Source: Brasenia schreberi
Taxonomy: Eukaryota > Streptophyta > Magnoliopsida > Nymphaeales > Cabombaceae
DNA length: 64,000 nt
Reading direction: 5' to 3'
Assembly: GCA_036023115.1 (NCBI GenBank)
Contig: JAYKKT010000076.1
Coordinates: 4,278,001-4,342,000, forward strand
Both the position numbers and the translations under genes were made by a program. Below are positions 21,426 to 31,529 of this stretch, piece by piece. Every line of letters begins with the position of its first letter. Position 1 is the first letter of the stretch. The notes under the pieces were generated by a model. The model saw nothing but the letters and a program-made list of their open reading frames with translations. It made no database searches and was not told where the DNA came from.

Positions 21426-23641
21426 AGGGTCCCGGGCCGAGGGAAACCCGCGATTTTTCGCGGGTTTCCTCTCTCCTTTTGGGTTCTTCAAGCTCCCTAA
21501 GAGTCGGTTTTCGCCTCCTTGGTGTTCAAAGCTCTAAAATCGTGCCCTACGGTGTCCGTCCAAGCCTCCAAACTCGGATTTAGGTATATTTTTAATGTTT
21601 TTTTCCTTTTTTTCCTTTATATTTATTGTTTTTTGTGTTATTTCGGGTTTTTTTTTTTTAATGACAAAATATGAAGTTATTAAGTGTGTGTATACGATTT
21701 TTATTGCATTCATGAAGTGGGAGACACTCGATTTGAGTGTTATTTGAAGATTGGGGGATTTACGAAGTGCTTTTATTTTCAGGTTTTTGTTTGAATTAAA
21801 GTACTCCATTGAGATGGCAGGAAGGGGTGGTAGAGACTCTCATTCAAAGTCTGATGATCCGGCATGGCAGTGGGGTATACCAGTTGAGGGTTCAAGGTTA
21901 AAAATCAGATGTTTATTTTGTGAAAAGGTGGTTAGTGGTGGAATTTCAAGGTTGAAACACCACCTAGCAGGAACCAGGAAAGAAGTTGCTCCATGCACAG
22001 GCAGAGTTAGAAGTGTGCCAGAAGGTATTAAATGGCAATGCTTGCAGATGATTGAGAGCATACAGGAAAGGAGACAACAAAAGGATGATTTCCAGATGTG
22101 TGAAGAAGCTGATGATGCTACTGCCACTGGAGTTGGATTCACTGATAGTTTGCCTTCAGATGCTAGAACAGATATTGGTAGTAGCAGTTCGCGAGCACCT
22201 AGCAGAGGAAAGAGGGTTGCATCTGAAGACTTTGGAGGTGGCAGAAGAGGAAGTTCAGGAAGGAGTAGAGGAAGAGCTTCTTCTTCTAGCATACATTCGT
22301 TCTTTCCTCCTTCCACTACACCTGGTGCTCAGCCAGGAATTCGTGCTGCTATGGCTTCAGAACAACTGCACGATCAAGCAGACCTTGCAGTGGGCAGATG
22401 GTTTTATGATACATGCATTCCATTTAATGCAGCAAACAGTTTTCATTTTCAAGCAATGGCAGATGCAATTGCTAACATTGGTCCAGGATACAGGATGCCC
22501 TCTTATCAGAAGTTGAGAGGGAAGATATTAGATCAGACCGTGATTGAAGTGCAGCAATACTGTTCGACTTTGAGACAATCGTGGAAGGAAACAGGATGCA
22601 CTATCATGGCAGATGGATGGACCGATAGGTGAAGAAGGACATTGCTAAACTTTCTTGTATATTGTCCTAAAGGACTCATGTTTTTGAGATCTCTAGATAT
22701 GTCAGAGGAGAGGCACACTGCAGAGATCCTACGAGAGGAATTTGATAAGGTTATACAAGAGGTTGGGCTAGAAAATGTAGTCCAATTGATTACAGATAAT
22801 GCAGCTAACTACAAAGCAGCCGGAAAGGAGTTAGCTGATATTTATGGGACTTTCTACTGGACACCATGTGCAACCCATTGTTTAGATCTCATCCTCGAGG
22901 ACATCGGTGAGATGGATGAAATAAAGGCAGCAACTGAGTGTTGCCAAGATATTACAAAATTTATTTACAACCATGCATTTATTTTATGTATGATGAGGAG
23001 ATACACAGAAGGTGCAGAGCTTCTTCGCACAGCTGCAACTCGGTTCGCAACAAACTTCTTATCTGTACAGAGTATTGTGAGACAGAAGCAAGCTTTAAAG
23101 AGAATGTTCTCCTCAGATGAGTGGCAACAATTTGCAGAGTTGCCACAAAACAGAAGGAACAGAAAGTTAAATGAGATTGCAGAAACGGTTTTTAGAAGTT
23201 CATTTTGGAATGCATGTATCAGATTATTGAAAATTACTTGTCCTTTAGTGAAAGTTTTGAGATTGGCTGACAGCGAGGAGAAACCATCTATGGGCTACCT
23301 TTATGAATCCATGGACAGGGCAAAAGAAGCAATCAGAAATAACTTTAATGGAAAAAAAAGAGATTATGTGCCCGTGTGGAAAATAATTGATAGTAGATGG
23401 AATAAACAATTGCATCAGCCTATTCATGCAGCAGCCTACTATCTAAACCCATCATTGAGGTACTCAGCAACCTTCAAAAGGGACGGTGAGGTTAATCGAG
23501 GAATCATTGAATGCATCGACAGATTAGTCCCTGATGAGAGCATAGTAGATGCGATACATCGAGAGATGGAGATATATGATAATGCTCTTCACTTGATGGG
23601 TTTGCCTGTTGCAATTCGCAACCGCTCTACGATGCGTCCAG

Positions 23642-23724
23642 GTACATTGTTTATTTTGATATTTAAGTTCCATCTTACATTACTGTGGATTATTATGTCT
23701 CTAATGTTTATATTTTCTTTACAG
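23642..23724 (+). other. Transposase intron 1
   Basis: Begins gtacattg and ends tttctttacag. Removing it joins R-P-D to VWWNRFG in frame, restoring the expected hAT text between the DUF659 region and dimerisation domain. Confidence 0.85.
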
Positions 23725-23929
23725 ATGTTTGGTGGAACAGGTTTGGAAGTGATTGTCCAAACCTTAGAGATTTTGCAGTTAGAGTCTTAAGCCAAACCTG
23801 TAGTGCAACAGGTTGTGAAAGAAATTGGAGTGTTTTTGAACACATCCATACAAAAAAGCGCAACAGGTTGGAACACAAAAGGCTTAATGATTTGGTTTAT
23901 ATTCGTTGTAACATGCGCCTTCGTGAAAG

Positions 23930-24031
23930 GTAATGTTGTATTACTTTCAAATTTTCAATTCGATATTATTTAACTTCAGTTTTGAATTGTTAATATTACT
24001 TACTAATTGTTTATCTTTGTTTGTGTCGTAG
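23930..24031 (+). other. Transposase intron 2
   Basis: Begins gtaatgttg and ends tgtcgtag. Removing it links RLRER to QLKKVNREE in frame and leads to the acidic C-terminal exon. Confidence 0.75.
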
Positions 24032-24544
24032 GCAATTAAAAAAAGTAAATAGAGAAGAAAGTCAGTTCGATCCAATAAGTTTGGATAATTTTGATATATT
24101 AGAAGATTGGGTTATGGAAGACACTGAAGAAAATGCCCTCCTAACAGAAGAAGACGTTGCCTGGATTAATTTGGAAGGAGCGCAACAACATTATGGAGAT
24201 GAAGAATTTGATTTTGAAGAAGAAGGTGTGGGCGTGGCTGATGATGATGAGGATCTGCAACAAGGAGAAGATGAAGATTATTTAGTTGATGATCCTGATT
24301 ACAATTTGTAAAATGTAACATTATATGTAACTGTAGACTGTAGTGTACTGTAAAGTGTAAACTATGTCTGTATTTTATTTTTTGGATTCAAAATATATAA
24401 ATTTGGATGCAATTGTTCAATGTTGAATGCTCAATCTGTACTAAACTTACATTATATGAATTTAAAGCAATTATCAGATTTTTCCTGATTTTTTTTCGAT
24501 TTTTTATTAATTTTTAATTATTTTTACATTATTTTAATATTAAA

Positions 24545-24625
24545 GTACGATACGATACGATACGATACGATACGATACGATACGCCCGTATCGTGGAGCC
24601 CAGCGATACACGATACGATACGCGT
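24545..24625. repeat. hAT right subterminal CGATA array
   Basis: About eight tandem cgata/tacga pentamers (24546-24585) followed by gcccgtatcg and further cgatac motifs just inside the right terminal repeat. It mirrors the left array in motif but is a simple tandem run. Confidence 0.85.
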
Positions 24626-24637
24626 CAGACAACACTG

Positions 24638-24645
24638 AGAAAAGT
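24638..24645. repeat. hAT target-site duplication, right
   Basis: Exact copy of agaaaagt at 21218-21225; Copia-B3 sequence continues directly after it. Confidence 0.95.
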
Positions 24646-26320
24646 TGTTTTTATATCTAATTGATGTAAATCCAAATCAAAATATGCAAAGATTGCCAAG
24701 ATTATTCTTATGGATGCAAATTTCGCAATAGGAGAATATGTTTCAACATAATTTATCTCCTCTTTTTGCGAAAACCCTCTTGCAACCAACCTCGCTTAAA
24801 CTTGTCTATTGTCCCATCGACTTTATATTTATTTTTCACAACTCATTTACAACCTATGACTTTTCTTCTTTTTGGCAAATCCGCCAATTTTCAAACTTGT
24901 TTTTCTTAAAGGATTCTATTTCTTCATCTATAGCTTTTTTCCATTCTGAAGATTAAGATGATTCAATAGCTTGTTGATATCTCTATAAGGTAATTGTGAT
25001 AATCTTTTAAATAAGATAATATAATCATAGGTTTTTTATGTCTAGTTAATGTTTCAGTTTAATCAAGATCATCTATGAGTTCAAATGATAATGAATCTAG
25101 ATCCACTAGATCGTCCACATACTCATTATCATTTTCAAGGATGTCATTCTTAGTGTCCTCTAACAATTTAGTATCCCAAATTTCTATCAATCCATAGTCC
25201 TTATGATAAAACCGATATCCTTTGGATCCTTAGAGATATCCAATAAATATATATCTCAATGACCTATTGTCTAGCTTGTCTCTAAAGTGGTTAAAGATCT
25301 TCACATGGGCGATAGACTCCCACCTCCTAAGATGACCTAAGTTTGGTTTTCTTTCAAACCACATCTCATATAATATAGAGAATACAACTTTATAGGATAG
25401 TTTGTCGAGTATATATACAGTTTATTTACTACTTCTCCCTAAATACCCTTGATAGAGAAAAGTCTATTAACATGCACCTTGTCATATTCAATAAATTCTT
25501 TTTATATCTCTCTACTAAACCATTTTGTTGAAGTATCCTGGGCATTGTATTTTGCTTTGTAATACTAAAGTCCTTATATAATTCTAAAAATTCTGTAGAG
25601 GTGTACTCTCCACCTTTATACGATCTCAAAACTTTGATTGTATGCCCTAATTGGTTCTCAACTTTCTGCTTATATTCTTTAAACTCTTTAAATACTTCAG
25701 ATTTATGTGCTAAGAGATATATGTATGTATATTTTGAGTAATCATTAATAAAGGTTATACAATAAATATTTTTTGATGTGATCTTACTCTAAAAGGTCTA
25801 CATAAATCAGCGTGAATGATTTTTTAACAGGGTTGTTGTCTTTTTATTTTCTTGAGAAGTATTTTTCTTATCATTTTTTCTTGTATACAGGCCTCCTCAC
25901 ACTTAGTAAAAGTGTTTTCATTAAAGTTGGGCAATAAGTTAAAGTTGGTTAATTTTTTTAACTTCTGTAAACTTATATGACCCAAGCGTTTATAACATAC
26001 ATTCACATCAATCATACAAACACTATCAATATAAGCAGAAGTTCATTTTCATTTACATTGAATTTGAACAAACCATGCTCAGCATAAAATAAATCAGAAA
26101 AAGTTATCCTACCATGCTTTCTTATATTGACTTTGCTAGGAACAAACCTGACCTCAAACCCTTTCTTTACAAGGGTACGGACCAATACAAGATTGCGCTT
26201 AATAGTGGGCACAATTAATACATTAGTAAATATAATTAGTGTGCCATTTACAAAAATTCTAAAGGACCCAACCTGAAGAACATCAGTAAGTACAATCAAT
26301 GTACCTTCTTTATTGGGTCA
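24646..26320 (-). pseudogene. Copia-B3 RT N-terminus, integrase and protease region
   Basis: Minus-strand continuation of Copia-B3 beyond the hAT insertion. The start of RT lies at about 24646-24960. Integrase core is readable at 25429-25629 (RSYKGGEYTS, LQQNGLVERYK) and pre-integrase at 25824-26015 (CYKRLGHISLQKLKKL, CIQEKMIRK). The post-protease block is at 26012-26299. The protease DSGA site itself is lost in a short deletion near 26300. Stops and frameshifts are more frequent than in B2. Confidence 0.8.
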
Positions 26321-27165
26321 TGTCATTAGTTGTTTCCAGCGTTGTTCTTCTTGTTCCGGTAGTTCTTTTTGTAGTGCTCAATCTTGCCACAGTTAAAGCA
26401 CTTGATTGAAGAAGCAAATTTTTGTGATTTCTTAAAGTTTTAATTGTGCTTGTTATTCTTACCAAATTTCTTATTTGGTTTTTTATTATTGTGGTTGCTT
26501 TTGAAGTTAGACCCTAGACATCTTGAGGAACTAGCAATTTTTCTCATTTGTTTTTATTCATATGTTCTTGTTCAATTGCTAGTTTTAATGGGAGTTTAGA
26601 GAGGGTTAAATCTGGTCCAAGTGTAAGTGTTATGGTTATCATGTTCCAGGAAGAGAGAAGACTGCTTAGAATTGTGGATATTTGTATTGGTTTAGGGATG
26701 ACTAATTTTGCTACAGTAAAATCTCTAGCCATTACCATCATTTGGTTAACATATTCAACTATATTATCACCTTCTTTCATTTTATAAGAGTTATATTTTT
26801 AAAGGAGTAGTTGACCACGCAACTTAGTTGTAGTATCGTATTTTGTGGTCAAAAAATCAAATAATTCTTTAGCAGTCTCAAACTCTTCAAAGACTTTAAT
26901 CAAATCATCTTCTATGTAGGTTAACATTATGGTCTTGACTATAGTATCATCCCTTAGAAATGTTTTATACTTGTTTTTCTCTTTATCTATTACAAATGGA
27001 GTAGGGGGTAAAATTATTTCTCTAAGTACATAATCAACTTACTCTTAAGTTAAGGCCAACGGGATTCTTCTCTTCCATGCTTGAAAATTTAAGCCATTTA
27101 ATTTTTCGTCTTTGTCAATTCAGATTCTGGAAGTCAATTTTTTTTTAATGATTTGATAGAAACAA
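26321..27165 (-). pseudogene. Copia-B3 gag
   Basis: The minus strand shows a degraded zinc knuckle near 26400 (VKCFNCGKIEHYKK), the block MKEGDNIVEYVNQMMVMAR (26544-26780), and the Gag N-terminal text KLNGLNFQAWKRRIP near 27090. Same organisation as Copia-B2 gag, with more stops. Confidence 0.75.
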
Positions 27166-27179
27166 CAAGTAGAGGGTTT

Positions 27180-27740
27180 GTATATTTTTAGATAGAAAAC
27201 ATAAAACATATATCAGTTGAATAGACATAAGATATTTCTTAAAGAATCAATAACAAAAAATAGCTAGGCAACTAAATGTAATATCCATAAAATCTAAGTA
27301 TTGAACTGTAAATATTTTTATTCACTGTACTGTAGTTTATTTAACATAGAGGTATCTTTTTTGAAAATATTAAAAAAATTAAGGACAAAACACTAAAAAA
27401 GTTGCTCATGATATTTTTTAGAAAGTATAAGGGCAAACATGTATGTCTCTAAATCTGAATATTGATTAGGGACAAAATTGTATTTCATGATTTTACAAAC
27501 TGTTAGAGGGTAGAAAAACTTTTCCCTTTTACAAGGGTAAATCAATCTTTTCATATCAAAATATATGGACATTACTATAATTTTGCCCATCGTATTTCAT
27601 AATTTTTGATTTCGTATAAGGGCAAAATGATAATTTTACTCAACTATCAATGGTAACCGATAAACCATTGTCCTTGGCGGTTTACCGCTTGGGGTTTTGC
27701 AAAATTTACAGTTTTGCAGAAATTGTGAAGTATTTAAGCT
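27180..27740 (-). repeat. Copia-B3 5' leader/LTR region
   Basis: AT-rich sequence following the Gag start on the minus strand. Around 27480-27560 it parallels 15070-15145 in Copia-B2 (a block reading ttacaaact..gagggta.aaa.act then caagggtaaa). The outer limit is uncertain because it merges into a minisatellite. Confidence 0.5.
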
Positions 27741-28160
27741 GGAGGAGAGAGTGAGAGAGACCGCTGGAGGAGAGAGTGAGAGAGACCGCTAGGGCGATTA
27801 TGTCACTATCAACCTGGCCTCTGTCCTCCTCGGCCATCACAGAGAGGGAGAGAAACAAAGAGAGGGAGACCGCCAAGGCGGTTCTGTCACTGCCGACTTA
27901 ACCTCCTCTCCTCTTCAGTTGTTACAGAGGGAGAGAGAGGGAGTCTGTTAGGATGGTTCTGTCACCATCGGCCTGACCTCAGCTCCTCCTCAACCATTAC
28001 ATAGAGGGAGAGAAACAGATTGAGAGATCGTTAGGGCAATTCTGTCACCCTTGGCCTAGCCTCCGCTCCTCCTCAGCCATTATAGAGAGAGAGAGAATAG
28101 AGAGAGGGAGACCACCAAGGCAATTTTGTCACCATCGGCCTGACCTCTGCTCCTCATCTT
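27741..28160. repeat. Minisatellite, ~75-95-bp units with GA-rich ends
   Basis: Five imperfect units, each with a core reading like ggcggttctgtcac..cggcctgacctc..ctcctc followed by a gagaggga-rich stretch. They start near 27772, 27870, 27948, 28031 and 28110. A 25-bp duplication (ggaggagagagtgagagag) precedes them. The array lies at the outer end of Copia-B3, possibly inside its LTR. Confidence 0.7.
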
Positions 28161-31100
28161 TGACTACTACCTCCCTAAGCAATCCTTGCCAACTACTTGG
28201 CCCACCCCTCTCTCACCGTTGTCTTTCCTTTCCTCAACGATATTCATGCCATCTGTGTTGTTTCAAACTCGCTACCTGCCTAAGGCTGCATTGGGTGGCT
28301 TTCGGTTGTTCTATGCCTCAAACCTTAGAGATAGAAACCATCTCTTTTTGTTTCTCCTACTTTTTTATAAAAAAAAACTTACACCGAAAAAATTTCCCAG
28401 CAATATTTTTAACACTCTTTCCTTTTTTACATGGTCGACATACATCTATAGAGTCGCAAAGGCCTTGAAGATGCTCTAATACTAGTGTTGAAGTCGATGA
28501 GCCTTTAACGTCCATAGAGTTCCAGTGAGAGCGGTAGAAGTCGTATACCTATAGACGAAAAGGAAGAAGATAGGGAAGGAAAGAGAAAAGAGGAGGGACA
28601 TATTTACCTACGAGGGTTTTTCTTCTTATATATACTTTTTTTCTTCTTTCGACTTTTCTTCTTTGGGCTTCCCGTTAAGCCATTCCATACTCATCCGGGA
28701 GATAAGATTTTTTCAAAAAACACAAATCGGCTTTGAATAAAGTTTATCTTTTTGTAAAAGCAACTCATGAAATAGAAGAAGAAATTCCTTCTTCCTGCAT
28801 TTCATTGTTGAAGTTAATATTGAGGCCAATAGTGGCCAACAACTTACATTCTTGCATCTCGACTCTCTCTCCCACTCTCCATCACCCTAACCCCTCTTTC
28901 TCCTGTATTGTTGTTGCCAAATCACCACCACCTGCCAACAAGTGACCATGTAAGCAATCTTCTTGCATTTTCTTCCGTTGTTGTTCACCCAAGGATTGAC
29001 CCAAACCACCTACTGCAGCCTTCATGCCGAATCACCTTCTGCATATCTTTCATTTTCAATTGCCCTAACAGCTGACCATTGTTGATGCATTTACCACCAA
29101 CAGCCTTCACACCACCACCTGCAGCCTTCACCCAACAGCCAACCCAAGACACCACCTACAACCATCACCATCCCCTTGCTTCTTCTTTCATTTGCCCTAA
29201 CAATCGTTCGCCCGTTTATGATGCATTTCTTTTTTTTTGTTTTCGATGTTGTTTTCTTTTTCTTGTGCCTCCATAATCACCACCACTTAGACATAAGCCA
29301 CGATATCATTACTCCATCAAGGACTGCTAGAGGAATTGCCGATAGAATTATGAGAGAATCTATCCTTCAATGAACGCTATCAAGAAGCTACCAAAGAATT
29401 GGGAGATAACCTACTAGAACTTTCCAACCTCAAAACCTGTTGAGAAGAAATATGTGCGATTTAGAAAGGAAACTGTTTGCTACTGAAGATGTCAACTATT
29501 TGAAATAGTGTATCATATCATGGTACAATATTTTCAAATGTATACTGGAAAAGAAAACCTAAAAAACTAAGTTCTCGTTTTGTACAAATCAAACGCAGAA
29601 CTAGTGAGAATGAGGATCTAAGGTACAAGTTATATGTACGAATCAAACACGGAACTATGGACCAAAGTGATAGTTCCATTTGCAAATTAAACATAGAACT
29701 ATGGTTTCTTGGAGCTATAGGTCCAGTCTCATATAAGCTTGGAACTGCAGTCGTGGTACCAAAGGCATGGTATTGTGAATCAAACGCACCCTTATGTACT
29801 TTTAAAAAAAGAAGGGCCATTAGATTACGGGAAAAGAAAGAAAGGCCTATAAGATTATGTGATGTTTATCGTCCTCTTTTAATGTGTTGTTTCTTACAAG
29901 CATAAGAAACGAGTGCTTTCTCGCTTGGGGCTCTTTGGATGAGACCCTCACGTTTATGTGCTTCAGTGACTCCTGCATTATAATATTTACTTTGTTCGTA
30001 CAATCATTTCTGCCCCCTCAAGAGGGGAATTGGCCCCCAAGGTGAGAGAATCCAATTCCAGAAAGGGTGGGTCAGTGGTTAGAATTTCAATTGGATTTTC
30101 AGATGTTGATAATCCAAATCCAATTCCTAGGCTAACCAAGCGTGCACTTAGTGGGTCTGAAGGTAAGGAGACTGTGGCCACTCGGTTGTCAAACACTCGG
30201 TTGTCAAACAATGTGATGGCCCTGAATAGGAGGTGAGATTTACATTAATTGGATATGGGTTAGTGATCATAGATTTTGCAGTCTCTATTTGAAAACTTGG
30301 AGAGAAGCGCCCAACCAATGGCGCCCCTAGACTGGCACCAGGACTATGAGCACTAAATAGGTGGCAATTTTGTCTTCTGTGTCGTTCATGTGTATTGTCA
30401 TATATTATGGTCACTCTAGCAGGTCAATTCGAACGCGATCATCTTCCTCTTCATGTTATTTCCATGAACATAAACACACACCTGTGAGGTGGTGTCTGTG
30501 TTTGTTACGGTGTTACATAGTTCTGTCACTTATCATTCCGAGTCTGTGCCCTATACATGAGGGGAGCGGTTTCGCACCACGCAAACTTTTCTGTCGATGT
30601 TCCCTGTCAGTTTTTTATATTTATCTTATATTAACCAGCCCTGGCACCACGTGGTAACAGTAGCATTTCATAATGCGATCTGCAGCAACAGCAGCACAAA
30701 CCCAAAATACAGCTGGGTTGCTACTCTTGAAGGACGGTCATTTGTTATGTGGGTATATGTTGGTAGCAGGGCGCACACAATATACTTGTATGAAAGTTTA
30801 CTTAAAGTATTCTTATATATTTTCTTACATTTATATAATCTTTTAGTTTAAAGAAACAACAGAAAATTATAGAAAAATAAGAAAAGGAGCTAAAATCTTT
30901 AAATAACTAAAAGAAGGTTCAGCTGGTGAGGGTTGGAGAAGATCCAATCTACTAAGATTCAGAGCACCACCAGCAGTACCAATTTCAAAAGGCTGAGTGT
31001 GGAACAAGTGTAGTAGGGTGGGCGTTAGCTGCAACCTGGTAATGTAACTTTTTATCCTTTTCTTGTCAAAGTATAGTTTCACAATGACGTTTATCGTCCT

Positions 31101-31520
31101 TTTGTGTTGCTTTACTTGTTTGGTACCTTGCCTTTCCATTTGTTTTCTTTATATAGCTACGCCTATGTAATGTAGAGATGTCTATTGCTTTGGGTGCATA
31201 AGCATTTGGGACTCTCAGATCTGATCTGGCTCTGCAATCCACAGATTCAAGGTTCTCAACCCGTTTTCGCGTCCATCTCTCACATACCTTGACTTTTCAT
31301 TCATTTTAAAAGTTCTTATGGAATATCATTCCATGGCTTAAATTTACCGCCTATGCAATAAATATAAACTGTGATGTAGCCACACTTCATATTAGATGGC
31401 TTCCATAAATTTGAAGACCATCTGAAACGATTGTCACTCATGGGATAAATGCCCTCTCCGAATGGTTACCGTTGATCATGTACTTTTGAGAGATGGCATG
31501 GCACGTTACCCCATACTCAA
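28161..31520. other. Unassigned sequence
   Basis: No supported gene over 3.3 kb. Noted: a CA-rich stretch near 28900-29170. The phrase aatcaaac.c.gaacta recurs three or four times in 29585-29790. A region 29925-30147 begins ggggctctttggatgagacc and ends gctaaccaagcgtgcactta, ends loosely like PIF/Harbinger MITEs but too decayed to assign. A 14-bp tandem duplication (cactcggttgtcaaa) lies at 30178-30208. Open frames are short and domainless. Confidence 0.4.
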
Positions 31521-31529
31521 ATTGGTTTA

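Larger units (their letters stand above)
21814..24311 (+). pseudogene. hAT transposase, three exons, one in-frame stop
   Basis: Proposed start ATG at 21814 (MAGRGGRDS), just after a possible 5'-leader intron acceptor at 21780. Exon 1 is 21814-23641, exon 2 23725-23929, exon 3 24032-24311. Both introns (83 and 102 bp) are GT-AG, and together the exons keep one frame of 771 codons including the stop. Residues 18-61 form a BED zinc finger (C33, C36, H49/H50, C61), followed by a serine/arginine-rich linker. IMADGWTDR and ITDNAANYKAAGK mark the DUF659/RNase H-like catalytic region. CSATGCERNWSVFEHIH in exon 2 is the hAT dimerisation domain. Exon 3 adds a very acidic tail. TGA at 22630-22632, right after GWTDR, is the only break I see. 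Confidence 0.9.
21226..24637 (+). mobile_element. hAT superfamily DNA transposon, complete ends
   Basis: The element is 3,412 bp. It starts cagtgttgtc and ends gacaacactg, a perfect 10-bp terminal inverted repeat, and is flanked by the exact 8-bp duplication agaaaagt. It sits inside the reverse transcriptase of Copia-B3, whose reading resumes across it. Internally it carries a three-exon transposase with BED zinc finger, DUF659-type region and hAT C-terminal dimerisation domain. Both subterminal regions are packed with CGATAC/GTATCG motifs. Intact ends and duplication imply a relatively recent insertion. The transposase has an internal stop, so it would need help in trans. Confidence 0.96.

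Noticed and set aside
21167..21583. Arg/Tyr/Ser-rich ORFs (65-138 codons) in three overlapping frames
   Set aside because: All are translations of the palindromic CGTATCG array at the hAT left end and precede the transposase start.
23685..23933. Independent 82-codon ORF
   Set aside because: It is exon 2 of the hAT transposase read with part of intron 1.
28160..28479. Pair of overlapping ~100-codon plus-strand ORFs
   Set aside because: Two frames are equally open with no recognisable domain and unusual composition; not supported as genes.
29925..30147. PIF/Harbinger-type MITE
   Set aside because: Ends resemble such elements but match each other poorly when inverted, and there is no TTA/TAA target duplication.
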